Source: Ignavibacteria bacterium | Lineage (GTDB): Bacteria > Bacteroidota > Ignavibacteria > Tepidaquicellales > Tepidaquicellaceae | Assembly: GCA_016709315.1 (NCBI GenBank) | Contig: JADJMZ010000001.1 | Coordinates: forward strand, 558,001 to 622,000 | Length of the DNA stretch: 64,000 nucleotides | Direction of reading: 5' to 3' | Shown: positions 7,610 through 16,608 of the stretch, piece after piece | How the letters are laid out: each line of letters opens with the position of its first letter | Position numbering within the stretch: the stretch's first letter is position 1 | Notes under the pieces: generated by a model | Seen by the model: the letters and a program-made list of their open reading frames with translations, nothing else | Databases searched by the model: none | What the model was told of the DNA's origin: nothing | Program-made: the position numbers and the translations under genes

Positions 7610-8974
7610 ATGAAAGAAAAAATACGAATTGCCTCAGGGCAGGGATTCTGGGGTGATCTTGTAGATGCTCCGTATAAACAGGCGACAGGCGGTCCCGTAG
7701 ATTATATAATGATGGATTATCTCGCCGAAGTTACCATGTCCATTCTGCAAAAACAAAAACTCAAAGATCCGAATCTCGGTTATGCCCGAGATATTCCGGT
7801 ATTGATGGAAAGATTACTTCCTGTTATAAAAGATAAAAACATCAAAGTTATTACAAACGGCGGCGGCGTGAATCCGATTGCCTGCCGTGATGCGATCTTT
7901 GCAGTAGCAAAAAAAATTGGGATTAAGGAATTGAAGATCGGTGTTGTAATGGGTGATAATATTCTGGAAAAAATTGACGGACTTGTTTCTAAAGGAGTCG
8001 AGCTGAAAAATATGGAATCAGGCGAAAGCGTAAAAACTGTTCGTGATAAAATATTAAGTGCGAATGTTTATTTCGGCGCTGCTGCAATAGTGGAATGTCT
8101 GAAGCAGGGAGCAGATATTGTGATCACCGGAAGAGTGACTGATACAGGGTTAACTCTTGCACCGATGATTTATGAATTCGGCTGGGACATGAGTAACTGG
8201 GATCTTATGGCAGCCGGAACAGTCGCAGGGCACATTCTCGAATGCGGCGGACAGGCGAGCGGAGGTAATTTTCTCGGAGACTGGAAAAGCATTCCTGACC
8301 TTGCGAGAATTGGCTTTCCGATCGCTGAAGCTTTTCCGAATGGCGAAGTGATAATTACAAAGCACGATAACACCGGCGGAAGAGTCAGTGTTGAAACTGT
8401 TAGCGAGCAGCTTGTTTATGAGATCGGAAATCCGAAAGATTATATCACGCCTGATTGTATTGCTGATTTTACTTCCATACATCTTGAAGACGTCGGAGAG
8501 AACCGAGTCAGAGTTTATGATGTAAAAGGATTTCCCGCCACGGAGTTTTATAAAGTTTCTATGTCTTATTCGGACGGATACAGCGCTTTTGGTTCGCTGA
8601 CTTATTCATGGCCTGAAGCTTTGGACAAAGCAAAAGCTGCCGATAAAATATTAAGAACCCGGCTTAACGATCTCGGACTTAAATTTGACGAGATAAGAAC
8701 TGAATTTCAGGGTTACAATGCATGCCACGGTCCTCTGGCAAAGTCTTATGATGAACTGAATGAAGTCGTATTGCGAATCGGAGTTCGCTCTCAGGATAAA
8801 AAAGCAATCGAAAGATTCGGAATGGAGATCGCGCCGTTAATTCTTACAGGTCCTCCGGGTGTTACCGGATTTGCAGGAGGCAGACCAAAGCCGTCAGACG
8901 TAGTTGCTTACTGGCCGGCGCTGATGCCGAAGAGCGAAGTGAAACCGGAAGTGGTGGTTGAAGCAATTAGGTAA
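7610..8974 (+). CDS. AtuA/DUF1446 family protein (454 aa)
   Basis: Full-length member of the DUF1446 family named after AtuA of the acyclic terpene (citronellol/geranyl-CoA) utilisation pathway; the biochemical role of the family is not established. The diagnostic N-terminus is ASGQGFWGDLVDAP, followed by VDYIMMDYLAEVTMSIL and TNGGGVNPIACRDA. Further conserved blocks are VITGRVTDTGLTLAPM and AGHILECGGQASGGNF. No other atu genes (carboxylase, dehydrogenases) lie nearby, so terpene degradation is not supported by context. It starts 12 bp after the vapC-type toxin. Confidence 0.9.
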   Translation: MKEKIRIASGQGFWGDLVDAPYKQATGGPVDYIMMDYLAEVTMSILQKQKLKDPNLGYARDIPVLMERLLPVIKDKNIKVITNGGGVNPIACRDAIFAVAKKIGIKELKIGVVMGDNILEKIDGLVSKGVELKNMESGESVKTVRDKILSANVYFGAAAIVECLKQGADIVITGRVTDTGLTLAPMIYEFGWDMSNWDLMAAGTVAGHILECGGQASGGNFLGDWKSIPDLARIGFPIAEAFPNGEVIITKHDNTGGRVSVETVSEQLVYEIGNPKDYITPDCIADFTSIHLEDVGENRVRVYDVKGFPATEFYKVSMSYSDGYSAFGSLTYSWPEALDKAKAADKILRTRLNDLGLKFDEIRTEFQGYNACHGPLAKSYDELNEVVLRIGVRSQDKKAIERFGMEIAPLILTGPPGVTGFAGGRPKPSDVVAYWPALMPKSEVKPEVVVEAIR

Positions 8975-9012
8975 TTAGTAATTAGTAATTATGAATTAAG
9001 AATTTAAATTAA
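8973..9012. repeat. Short AT-rich tandem repeat after the AtuA-like gene
   Basis: Tandem TAATTAG units (GTAATTAGTAATTAGTAATT) begin at the stop codon and run into an AT-rich stretch before the lipoprotein gene. Confidence 0.6.
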
Positions 9013-9037
9013 TAATTTAAAATAATAATACTTCAAA

Positions 9038-9469
9038 ATGAAAAATTTATTAATACTATTTACAGCTTTAATTCTAATAGGCTGCGCTACCAAAGGCAAA
9101 GACAGCTATGACGCAGGAGTGAAATTATTTCAGGAAAAAAAGTATCAGGAATGCGTTCCTGATTTTCAGAATGCTGTGAAAGAGAATCCTGAGTTTGGTG
9201 AAGCTTATATGTATATCGGAAGAGCATATAATTCCCTTCAGCAGTATGATGCGTCAATTGACAATTATCAGAAAGCTCTGGGAATTTTTAAACAGGGCAA
9301 GTTCAATGCATCAGTTGATAATTTAAAAGATGATAAGAAGATAATGCAGATAGAAGAAGTATGGATGCCTTATTCACAGATACAGCAGAAGATACAGAAA
9401 GGAATTCCGCTTACTGACATTGAAATTCAGAAACAGGAAGAAATAATAAAAAAGCTTGACCCAAAATAA
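9038..9469 (+). CDS. TPR-containing lipoprotein (143 aa)
   Basis: A lipoprotein signal peptide with lipobox LIGC (Cys15) is followed by tetratricopeptide-type repeats: YDAGVKLFQEKKYQECVPDF and AYMYIGRAYNSLQQYDASID, about residues 24-90, then a charged helical C-terminus. It is likely anchored in the outer or inner membrane facing the periplasm and used for protein-protein contact. The partner is unknown. The gene stands alone between the AtuA-like gene and an inverted-repeat element. Confidence 0.8.
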   Translation: MKNLLILFTALILIGCATKGKDSYDAGVKLFQEKKYQECVPDFQNAVKENPEFGEAYMYIGRAYNSLQQYDASIDNYQKALGIFKQGKFNASVDNLKDDKKIMQIEEVWMPYSQIQQKIQKGIPLTDIEIQKQEEIIKKLDPK

Positions 9470-9473
9470 AGGG

Positions 9474-9595
9474 TTTCGCCTCCAAGGCTCAAAGTCTCCA
9501 AGTTTCTGTGTAAAAATTTAAAACTGAAAATAATTTTTTGTAACCATTAATTTATTCAATAATCTTTGAGTCTTTAAGACTTAGAGGTAAAGTCT
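9474..9595. repeat. Inverted-repeat element (CCTCTAAG/CTCAAAG family), copy 1
   Basis: The left arm GCCTCCAAGGCTCAAAGTCT and the reverse complement of the right arm (ACCTCTAAGTCTTAAAGACT then CAAAG) are imperfect inverted repeats about 120 bp apart. A related element is at 29279-29395. The right arm ends 12 bp before the start codon of the SDR gene, so the element forms that gene's leader. Confidence 0.6.
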
Positions 9596-9607
9596 TTCAA
9601 ACTTAAT

Positions 9608-10561
9608 ATGGAAAAAATTCTTGTTATCGGAGCGGCGGGACAGATTGGCTCCGAACTTACTTTAGCTTTAAGAAAAGTTTACGGCGATCAGAATGTATTT
9701 GCAACGGACATAAAGGATGCGCAGAGTGACATAAAAAAATCAGGTCCTTTTCAGTTACTTGATGTGATGGATGATAAACGGCTGATCCATTTTGTGATCA
9801 GATACAAGATCACTCAGATTTATTTGCTTGCTGCGGTATTGTCCGGAAATGCTGAGAGACTGCCGTTGCAGGCATGGGACATTAACATGAGAAGTCTGCT
9901 GAATATACTCGATCTTGCAAGAGAAGTCGGAATTAAGAAAGTTTTCTGGCCGAGTTCGATCGCAGTATTCGGTCTTACAACTCCGAAAGTTGACACGCCC
10001 CAGCTTACAATTATGGAACCGAATACAGTTTACGGGATCAGCAAGCTTGCCGGAGAAAGATGGTGCGAATATTATTCGAACAAATACAAACTTGACATCA
10101 GAAGCATACGTTATCCCGGACTGATCAGCTACAAAACAGAAGCCGGCGGTGGAACCACTGATTACGCTGTTGAAATTTTTGAAGAAGCGGTTGAAACAGG
10201 AAAGTATGAATGCTTTCTGAAGCCGGATACAAAACTTCCGATGATGTTTATGCCTGATGCGATAAGAGGAACAATAGAATTAATGGAAGCCGACTCTTCA
10301 AAACTTTCCATTCGTTCGAGTTATAATCTGAGCGGAATCAGTTTTGATCCGAAAGGACTTGCAGAGGAGATCAAAAAGATCATTCCTGATTTTGAGATCA
10401 CATACAAGCCGGACTTCAGGCAGTCTATAGCGGATTCCTGGCCGCAAAGCATTGATGACAGTGTTGCAAGAAAAGACTGGAACTGGAAGCATGAATATGA
10501 TCTCGAAAAGATGTCAAAAATTATGCTGAGAGAAACGAAGAAAAAATCAGGAAAGAAGTAA
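9608..10561 (+). CDS. NAD-dependent epimerase/dehydratase, SDR-type L-threonine 3-dehydrogenase-like (317 aa)
   Basis: Extended short-chain dehydrogenase. The NAD motif ILVIGAAGQIGSEL is at residues 4-17, the catalytic Ser in WPSSIAVFG and the Tyr-Lys pair in NTVYGISKLAGE. The stretch SIRYPGLISYKTEAGGGTTD followed by YAVEIFEEA, and DTKLPMMFMPDA, are characteristic of the bacterial SDR-type threonine dehydrogenase that makes 2-amino-3-oxobutyrate. A partner 2-amino-3-ketobutyrate CoA ligase is not in this window. It is followed 13 bp later by the exported hydrolase gene. Confidence 0.85.
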   Translation: MEKILVIGAAGQIGSELTLALRKVYGDQNVFATDIKDAQSDIKKSGPFQLLDVMDDKRLIHFVIRYKITQIYLLAAVLSGNAERLPLQAWDINMRSLLNILDLAREVGIKKVFWPSSIAVFGLTTPKVDTPQLTIMEPNTVYGISKLAGERWCEYYSNKYKLDIRSIRYPGLISYKTEAGGGTTDYAVEIFEEAVETGKYECFLKPDTKLPMMFMPDAIRGTIELMEADSSKLSIRSSYNLSGISFDPKGLAEEIKKIIPDFEITYKPDFRQSIADSWPQSIDDSVARKDWNWKHEYDLEKMSKIMLRETKKKSGKK

Positions 10562-10574
10562 TTTCAAATTTTAT

Positions 10575-12014
10575 ATGAAAAAATATATTTTATTTCTGCT
10601 GATATTTTTTTTATTAACAGTTAAAATATATTCTCAAACTATACCGTCTGATTCAGGATACATTCCTTTCGTAGGAAACAGAACGGTTGTATTCACAGAT
10701 TCTTCAAGATCAAACAGAAATATTTCTTCGCTTGTGTATTATCCTGCTGTTTCAGAAGGACTGAATGCCCCTGTGCTGACGGGCAATAAATATCCGTTAA
10801 TCTCTTTTGGTCACGGCTTTACATTAAATCCTAATCTTTATGTTTCTCTATACAGACATCTTGCAAGCTGGGGATACATTGTAATCGCACCTTCAACAGA
10901 AACAGGATTTTCTCCAGGCCATCTTAACTTTGCAAAAGATCTTGTGTTTGTTCTTAAAGATATGAAACGAAAAGGAATTACACCCGGAGATATTTTTTAT
11001 AATGTTACGGATTCCGGAAACACGGGTGTCTTCGGACATTCAATGGGAGGCGGATGCAGTTTTCTGGCAGGATCACTTGATCCGGCAATAGATGCAGTCT
11101 CATCACTTGCAGCGGCAAATACAAATCCTTCTTCAATCTCTGCAGCTTCTTTAATTAAATGTCCCGTACAGCTTTTGTCAGGACAGCGGGACAGTATTGC
11201 ATCATACTGGACAAATCAACTGCCTCATTACAATAACACATTTCCTTTTAAGCAGATTTTAAATTTAAAAGGAGGCAATCACAGTCAGTTCCATGCTATT
11301 GCGGGACTTGATGATCTTGTTGATAATGCGGCATTTATCACAAGAAGTGAACAGCAAAGACTTACACGCAGATATGTTACTTCATTCTTTAATTTATTTT
11401 TAAAAAATGATACCGGTTATAAATCTTATCTTTATGGTTCTATTGCAAAGAACGATACTTCCGTAATTATGCAGTTTGCAAATTTCCAACTGAAAGCTCT
11501 CATACAGGGATTTTACAACAGCGGTATTAATACAATGATCACTGATACAGTAAATTTATTTTTAAGAAATGCCGTTTCGCCATATTCAGTTATTGATTCA
11601 TCAGGATCAGTTTTAAATAACTCCGGTTACGGAATTTTTTCATTTGACAAAGCAGTAAACGGCAGGAGTTATTATCTGCAGTTTGATCACAGAAATTCAA
11701 TAGAGACATGGAGTCGTTCAGGCGGAGAAGTATTTTCACTCCGTGGAACATCTTATAATTTTACCGACAGTTCTGAAAAAGCTTACGGAAGCAATCAGAT
11801 TCTTAAAGGACAGAAGTACTGCATATATAACGGAGATGTAAACTCAGACGGGATTATAGATGCCGAAGATCTTTCACTTACTGATAATGACGGGATAAAC
11901 GGAGAGACGGGATATATTCCTACTGATATTAACGGTGACGGTATAATTGATGCAGAAGATCTTTCAATGCTTGATAACAATATTGTTATTTCAGTTTCCG
12001 CTGTCCTTCCGTAA
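10575..12014 (+). CDS. Exported alpha/beta hydrolase with C-terminal dockerin repeats (479 aa)
   Basis: A signal peptide covers residues 1-20 (ends VKIYSQ). The hydrolase domain (about 30-285) has the oxyanion segment SFGHGF, the nucleophile elbow GHSMGGG with Ser156, and a histidine in GGNHSQF, as in cutinase/PET-hydrolase and dienelactone-hydrolase relatives. Then comes a beta-rich segment (LKALIQGFYNSG to HRNSIETWS) and two dockerin-type calcium loops, GDVNSDGIIDAEDLSLTDND and DINGDGIIDAEDLSMLDNN. The last two parts are shared with the proteins at 39287, 43422 and 48426. The substrate is likely an ester or lipid; not determinable. Confidence 0.85.
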   Translation: MKKYILFLLIFFLLTVKIYSQTIPSDSGYIPFVGNRTVVFTDSSRSNRNISSLVYYPAVSEGLNAPVLTGNKYPLISFGHGFTLNPNLYVSLYRHLASWGYIVIAPSTETGFSPGHLNFAKDLVFVLKDMKRKGITPGDIFYNVTDSGNTGVFGHSMGGGCSFLAGSLDPAIDAVSSLAAANTNPSSISAASLIKCPVQLLSGQRDSIASYWTNQLPHYNNTFPFKQILNLKGGNHSQFHAIAGLDDLVDNAAFITRSEQQRLTRRYVTSFFNLFLKNDTGYKSYLYGSIAKNDTSVIMQFANFQLKALIQGFYNSGINTMITDTVNLFLRNAVSPYSVIDSSGSVLNNSGYGIFSFDKAVNGRSYYLQFDHRNSIETWSRSGGEVFSLRGTSYNFTDSSEKAYGSNQILKGQKYCIYNGDVNSDGIIDAEDLSLTDNDGINGETGYIPTDINGDGIIDAEDLSMLDNNIVISVSAVLP

Positions 12015-12040
12015 ATATTTACCTGAAAGCTCATACAAAT

Positions 12041-12937
12041 ATGCTGAGTAAATTCATATCAAAAATTCCGCCTCACAACAGAGGTCTTATATTCATTAGC
12101 TTTGCAGCTCTATTGTGGAGCTCCGGAGGACTGTTCATAAAAGTTCTCACTCTCGATGCATTTCAGATTTCCTTTTACCGCTCGCTGATAGCAGTTATTA
12201 CAATCACATTAATTACACTGATCAGAAAGAAAAGTTTAAAATTTGAGTTTGATACCGTTTCGGTTTTGTGCAGCGTATCTTATGCATTCATACTTATATT
12301 GTTTGTTATAGCGACTAAGCTTACTACTGCCGCAAATGCGATCTTTCTCCAGTTCACAGCTCCGATTTATCTTCTGGTTCTTGAGCCGTTGTTTTTAAAA
12401 ACTAAATTCGAAAAGAGAAATCTGATTGCTCTGATATTTTGCTTTGCGGGAATGACTTTGTTCTTTTTTGGAAAGCTGGATATGTCAAACATTCAGGGTA
12501 ATCTTTTTGCAATAGGATCGGGAATCTGCTTCGCGCTTTTTTCTCTGTTTCTGAAATGGAAAAAACAGATTCATAAAACAGAGAGTACGATTATTTATAT
12601 TATTGCGGGAAATTTTCTCGTGTGCCTGTTCTGTATTCCGTTTATTTATGACAAACTTGTCATTGAGTTAAATCAGCTGATCATATTATGTTTTATGGGA
12701 ATATTCCAGATCGGGATAAGTTATATAATATTCAATGAAGGCATTAAATACATTTCAGCTACAGAGTCAATGATCATTGCAATGCTGGAAGCTGTGCTCA
12801 ATCCTGTCTGGGTTTTTATTGGCGTAGGAGAAGTCCCGACTAAATACTCAATCGCCGGCTCAATAATAATTTTACTTGCGATAATCTGGAGAAATTTTTT
12901 CGTAAGTCCGAAAGAGATTGTGGAAATAGCAGAGTAG
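12041..12937 (+). CDS. EamA/DMT-family transporter (298 aa)
   Basis: Inner-membrane transporter of the drug/metabolite superfamily with about ten hydrophobic segments in two EamA repeats; the first starts with GLIFISFAALLWSSGGLFIK, the second at about residue 160 with NLFAIGSGICFALFSLFLKW. The end of the second repeat keeps the SATESMIIAMLEAVLNPVWV pattern. Such proteins export amino acids or other metabolites; the substrate is unknown. It follows the hydrolase gene by 26 bp and may be co-transcribed. Confidence 0.9.
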   Translation: MLSKFISKIPPHNRGLIFISFAALLWSSGGLFIKVLTLDAFQISFYRSLIAVITITLITLIRKKSLKFEFDTVSVLCSVSYAFILILFVIATKLTTAANAIFLQFTAPIYLLVLEPLFLKTKFEKRNLIALIFCFAGMTLFFFGKLDMSNIQGNLFAIGSGICFALFSLFLKWKKQIHKTESTIIYIIAGNFLVCLFCIPFIYDKLVIELNQLIILCFMGIFQIGISYIIFNEGIKYISATESMIIAMLEAVLNPVWVFIGVGEVPTKYSIAGSIIILLAIIWRNFFVSPKEIVEIAE

Positions 12938-12949
12938 ATGAATGCAATT

Positions 12950-13750
12950 TTAGTCAAAAAATAAAAAGTAAATCAGACCGCCAACTGCCATCTGCATAAG
13001 AACGATAGAAATTATGAAACCCGTGTCATATTTATTGGCTTCATTCAGGCTTGCTGTATTTCCAGTTGCGAGGTAATTATCATAATTTTCATTCGCTTTG
13101 TTTTTATAATTTAATGAAAAAACTCCTCCGGTAACAGCTGCAGCGCCAAGACCGATTATAGCGAAAAGATTTCTGTCAGTTTTGAATTGTGTGCTTTTAT
13201 TTTTATAAGCATAATTATCGGAAGTTTTTCCTGAGTTCAGTTTCAATGGCAGCAGAGTTATGTTTGCTCCGGTCTCAAAGCTGTAATTTTTCAAATCAAA
13301 AATTAAATCCGAAAAGTTCTTTTTTCTGAATATGATACTGCCGGTAAGTTCTTTTTCTGTGAAAATCCCAAAAGGAGTTTTTCCGAAAACCGAATCATCT
13401 TTTATTAAGTCAGCATTGAACGGATCGGATTTAAATGAATAATAATATCTGAAGTTAATATTGAGCGTTGTATCACTTATGAGCAGAAGCTCTTTCACAG
13501 GATTATCATTTCTCCATCCGGCTTTATACCCGGAATTGATAAGTTTAATTGTATGAAGTCCCTCCGAAAGTTTATAACCCGCAAGAGGTGTTTTGCCGGC
13601 ATAAACAGAATCAATATAAACATCAGATTCATTTTGGTTTGAATATACATTAAGCTGAAACATTTTCTGACCGGGAACAAGCAATGTATCTGACTTTGGA
13701 TACAAAGTATAAAACGGAATCAGTAAAAGAAAAATTAAAAAAATTTTCAT
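12950..13750 (-). CDS. PEGA-domain membrane protein (266 aa)
   Basis: I start it at the ATG at 13750, giving a clean signal sequence (IFLIFLLLIPFYTLYPKS). A PEGA-like domain follows at about residues 30-80 (SDVYIDSVYAGKTPLAGYKL then EGLHTIKL) and a second, weaker copy near residue 120 (DSVFGKTPFGIF). Two transmembrane helices near the C-terminus (FAIIGLGAAAVTGGVFSL and FIISIVLMQMAVGGLIYFLF) suggest an envelope protein. It lies 10 bp downstream of the PQQ-propeller lipoprotein gene on the same strand and is probably co-expressed. The molecular role is unknown. Confidence 0.75.
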   Translation of the reverse strand: MKIFLIFLLLIPFYTLYPKSDTLLVPGQKMFQLNVYSNQNESDVYIDSVYAGKTPLAGYKLSEGLHTIKLINSGYKAGWRNDNPVKELLLISDTTLNINFRYYYSFKSDPFNADLIKDDSVFGKTPFGIFTEKELTGSIIFRKKNFSDLIFDLKNYSFETGANITLLPLKLNSGKTSDNYAYKNKSTQFKTDRNLFAIIGLGAAAVTGGVFSLNYKNKANENYDNYLATGNTASLNEANKYDTGFIISIVLMQMAVGGLIYFLFFD

Positions 13751-13760
13751 TTCAATATTT

Positions 13761-14903
13761 TTATTTAAAGCAGTAAATATATTTATCATCACTGGCAACA
13801 AATATAAATTCCTTCCAGATCACAGCGCTTGTCTGAACTCTTCCTTCGCAGGTGTATCGCCATAGTTCTTTTCCGTCATCAGCATTAATGCAATAAAAAT
13901 TTTTATCATAAGAGCCGATGAATATTTTGTTCTTATGAATCAGAGGCGAAGCCGATACAGCTCCTTTGGCAGTGAATTTCCATTTTACCTCTCCTCCTGT
14001 CTTATCAAGAGAGTAAACAGCTCCGTCTATACCAGTAACTATAATATAATCTCCGTAAAATGCCGGAGATGAAAGATACTTCGTTTTAAGATCTTTCTTC
14101 CATATCAAAGTTCCGGCAGTGTCAATGCAATATATATTTTTATCATCTGATCCGAAATAGATCCTGTCATTATAAACGGAAGCGTCACTGAATATTGATG
14201 CGTTTGTTTTAAATTTCCATAAAAAATTTCCGCTCTGCTTATCAAATGCATATAAATTTCCGTCAGTACTGCCGATAAAAATTTTATCTCCGGATATTGT
14301 CGGACTTGTATAAAATGAAGATGCAGAAGAAGAAGCTTCGCATTTCCAGATTATGTTTCCCTGTGTAGCATTTAATTTATAAAGATCTCCTGATACATTG
14401 CTCACATAAATGTTTTCATCAATCAACAGCGGCGAGGTTTGTACCCAGCCGATATTTCTTTCCCAGATGATCTCTCCTTTTATCAGACTGTAACTGAGAA
14501 TTCTGCTTTCACTATTTCCGGAAGAAGTGATTATTATATTATTGCCGTAGACCAAAGGAGTGGAAAATGAAGATCTTCCCGGAATGGATATTCTGCCGAG
14601 ACTTTTACCGCTCGTAACATCGATTGAATAAAATTCACTGTTAAGCGTATTCACGAATAAGACAGCATCGCTGACTGACAAACAGTTTCTTGAGAGTCCT
14701 CCGTCAACATCAAATTGCCAGAGCAGATTAAACGGAGGGTTAAGCGTTTTATCTGATTTAGATATATTTGTTTTTTCAGGATTACCTCCTATCATAAGCC
14801 AGTCTTCCTTTTCATTCACTTCAAGCTGTTTATCAAGACTCAATGAAGAGCATGAGAAATAAGAAATCGAAAAAAACATTAATATTAAAATTCTTATTGT
14901 CAA
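13761..14903 (-). CDS. PQQ-like beta-propeller lipoprotein (380 aa)
   Basis: A lipoprotein signal ends at the lipobox SYFSC (Cys18). The mature protein is built of about eight tandem blades of the PQQ/outer-membrane-assembly type, each with a pattern like IYFGSDDKNIYCID---G-LIWKKDL. This resembles BamB, but also free-standing PQQ-like propellers; no PQQ-enzyme catalytic residues are evident. The PEGA protein gene is 10 bp downstream. A role as a periplasmic scaffold is inferred. Confidence 0.85.
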   Translation of the reverse strand: MTIRILILMFFSISYFSCSSLSLDKQLEVNEKEDWLMIGGNPEKTNISKSDKTLNPPFNLLWQFDVDGGLSRNCLSVSDAVLFVNTLNSEFYSIDVTSGKSLGRISIPGRSSFSTPLVYGNNIIITSSGNSESRILSYSLIKGEIIWERNIGWVQTSPLLIDENIYVSNVSGDLYKLNATQGNIIWKCEASSSASSFYTSPTISGDKIFIGSTDGNLYAFDKQSGNFLWKFKTNASIFSDASVYNDRIYFGSDDKNIYCIDTAGTLIWKKDLKTKYLSSPAFYGDYIIVTGIDGAVYSLDKTGGEVKWKFTAKGAVSASPLIHKNKIFIGSYDKNFYCINADDGKELWRYTCEGRVQTSAVIWKEFIFVASDDKYIYCFK

Positions 14904-15058
14904 AATTGAAATAAATTATAATTAAATTTAAAGTGAGTATATTTCAAAAACAATATATAAGTATAATATTCGGGACTAAATGAAAACTTAAGCTTAAGAG
15001 GGATAAGGACGGGAAATTTTAAATCAGTTGATTCAAAAATTAATTTTATAATCTGACA

Positions 15059-15092
15059 GAAAAAATGACCGGACTGTTAAATCCGGTCATTG
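15059..15092 (-). terminator. Rho-independent terminator after the 15104 gene
   Basis: A 10-bp stem AATGACCGGA / TCCGGTCATT (15064-15073 with 15082-15091), followed on the minus strand by a T-rich run (TTTTTTCTGTC). Confidence 0.85.
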
Positions 15093-15103
15093 TATATAAT
15101 TAT

Positions 15104-16429
15104 TTATTTAAATTTCTTTGCTATTATTTCATAAAGATCCGGTTTTCCAATTTCCTGAAGATCATAGTTTACCCTCACTGCCGGCTTTTTGAATTTTATA
15201 AGTCTTCTCAGATCAATGGGAGTTCCGATTATCACAGAATCACACGGAACCTTGCTGATAGTATCTTCAAGATCCCTGATCTGTTTGTCACCATAACCCA
15301 TTGCAGGAAGTAAATTTCCAATGTTTGGATATTTATTATAAGTATCCTTAATTGTTTTCACTGCATAAGATCTCGGATCTATGATTTCTTTAGCGCCGAA
15401 CTTCTTAGCTGCAAGTGTTCCCGCTCCGTATTTCATTTCACCGTGTGTCAGAGTAGGACCGTCTTCTATCACAAGAACTCTTTTACCGCGTATAAATTTT
15501 TCATCAGAATTATTTTCAAGAGATATCGGTGATGCTGCCTCGACTATTACAGCATCGGGATTGAATTTTTTAATGTTATCCCTAACAGTATTTACATCTT
15601 CCTGGTTGGCAGACTCGACTTTATTTATCACTACTACATCGGATATAAGTAGATTTGTAAATCCGGGATAATACAGCAATTCATGTCCCGGTCTGTGCGG
15701 ATCCACAACCGTAATTACAAGATCGCTTTTATAAAACGGGAGATCATTGTTTCCGCCGTCCCAGATTATCACATCAGCTTCTTTTTCAGCTTCTCTTACA
15801 ATCGCTTCGTAATCTACTCCTGCATAAATAATATTTCCCCTTGAAATGTGCGGTTCGTATTCTTCCATTTCCTCAATTGTGCATTTATGTTTTTTAAGAT
15901 CAGACAATAACGCAAACCTCTGAACTTTCTGCTTCACCAGATTACCGTAAGGCATCGGATGGCGTATGGAAACAGTTTTTTTGCCGAGCGCCTGAAGAAT
16001 CTCAACTACCTTTCTTGAAGTCTGACTCTTTCCGGCTCCTGTCCTTGAAGCTACGACAGCTATCACAGGTTTACTTGATTTAATGGCAGTCTGATCATAT
16101 CCAAGCATTTTAAAAGAAACACCTTCGGCATTTATCATAGCTGCTTTTGTCATAACATAATTAAAAGTCACATCGGAATAAGAAAAAACCACTTCGTCAA
16201 TTTTATTTTTTCTGATCAATTCCAGAAGCATTTCTTCCGGATAAATAGGAATTCCTTTTGGATACATTTTTCCGCATAACTCTGCAGGATATTTTCTGTC
16301 ATCAATAAATGGTATCTGAGTTGCTGTGAATGCGATTACTTCGTAATCCGGATTGTTCCTGTAGCATACATTGAAATTATGAAAATCTCTGCCTGCCGCA
16401 CCCATAATAATAATTTTGATTTTTTTCAT
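15104..16429 (-). CDS. Cyclic 2,3-diphosphoglycerate synthetase-like P-loop protein (441 aa)
   Basis: Family COG2403 P-loop NTPase related to archaeal cyclic 2,3-diphosphoglycerate synthetase. The N-terminal part (MGAAGRDFHNFN) is Rossmann-like; the Walker A motif VASRTGAGKSQTSRK is near residues 135-150, and the Walker B-like element VIIWDGGNNDLPF and guanine-recognition-like VVINKVESAN follow. I chose the internal ATG at 16429 because MKKIKIIIMGAAGRDF is the family N-terminus; an upstream ATG at 16483 adds 18 unlikely residues. The product in a non-archaeal host is not established. It is monocistronic with a terminator. Confidence 0.8.
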   Translation of the reverse strand: MKKIKIIIMGAAGRDFHNFNVCYRNNPDYEVIAFTATQIPFIDDRKYPAELCGKMYPKGIPIYPEEMLLELIRKNKIDEVVFSYSDVTFNYVMTKAAMINAEGVSFKMLGYDQTAIKSSKPVIAVVASRTGAGKSQTSRKVVEILQALGKKTVSIRHPMPYGNLVKQKVQRFALLSDLKKHKCTIEEMEEYEPHISRGNIIYAGVDYEAIVREAEKEADVIIWDGGNNDLPFYKSDLVITVVDPHRPGHELLYYPGFTNLLISDVVVINKVESANQEDVNTVRDNIKKFNPDAVIVEAASPISLENNSDEKFIRGKRVLVIEDGPTLTHGEMKYGAGTLAAKKFGAKEIIDPRSYAVKTIKDTYNKYPNIGNLLPAMGYGDKQIRDLEDTISKVPCDSVIIGTPIDLRRLIKFKKPAVRVNYDLQEIGKPDLYEIIAKKFK

Positions 16430-16562
16430 ACATGAATATTTAGATTTATGAATTCTTACTGTTACAACTTTACAAAAATACAAATAATGAATCTAATTTT
16501 TAATCCAATATTACAGTTGCACACATAATAATTTAAACCGGTTCATTTTTATAATTGAATTT

Positions 16563-16590
16563 TTCTTGAAATGATTATAAGGTATATTTG
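16563..16590 (+). promoter_or_regulatory. Possible promoter of bshA
   Basis: TATATTTG at 16583-16590 fits the TAnnTTTG -7 box and is 18 bp before the bshA ATG. The -33 region is only weakly matched (TTCTTG). Confidence 0.35.
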
Positions 16591-16608
16591 CATCACTAAA
16601 ATTAATTT

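Noticed and set aside
7610..8974. An acyclic terpene degradation cluster around the AtuA-like gene
   Set aside because: None of the other atu genes is adjacent, and DUF1446 proteins occur widely without that pathway.
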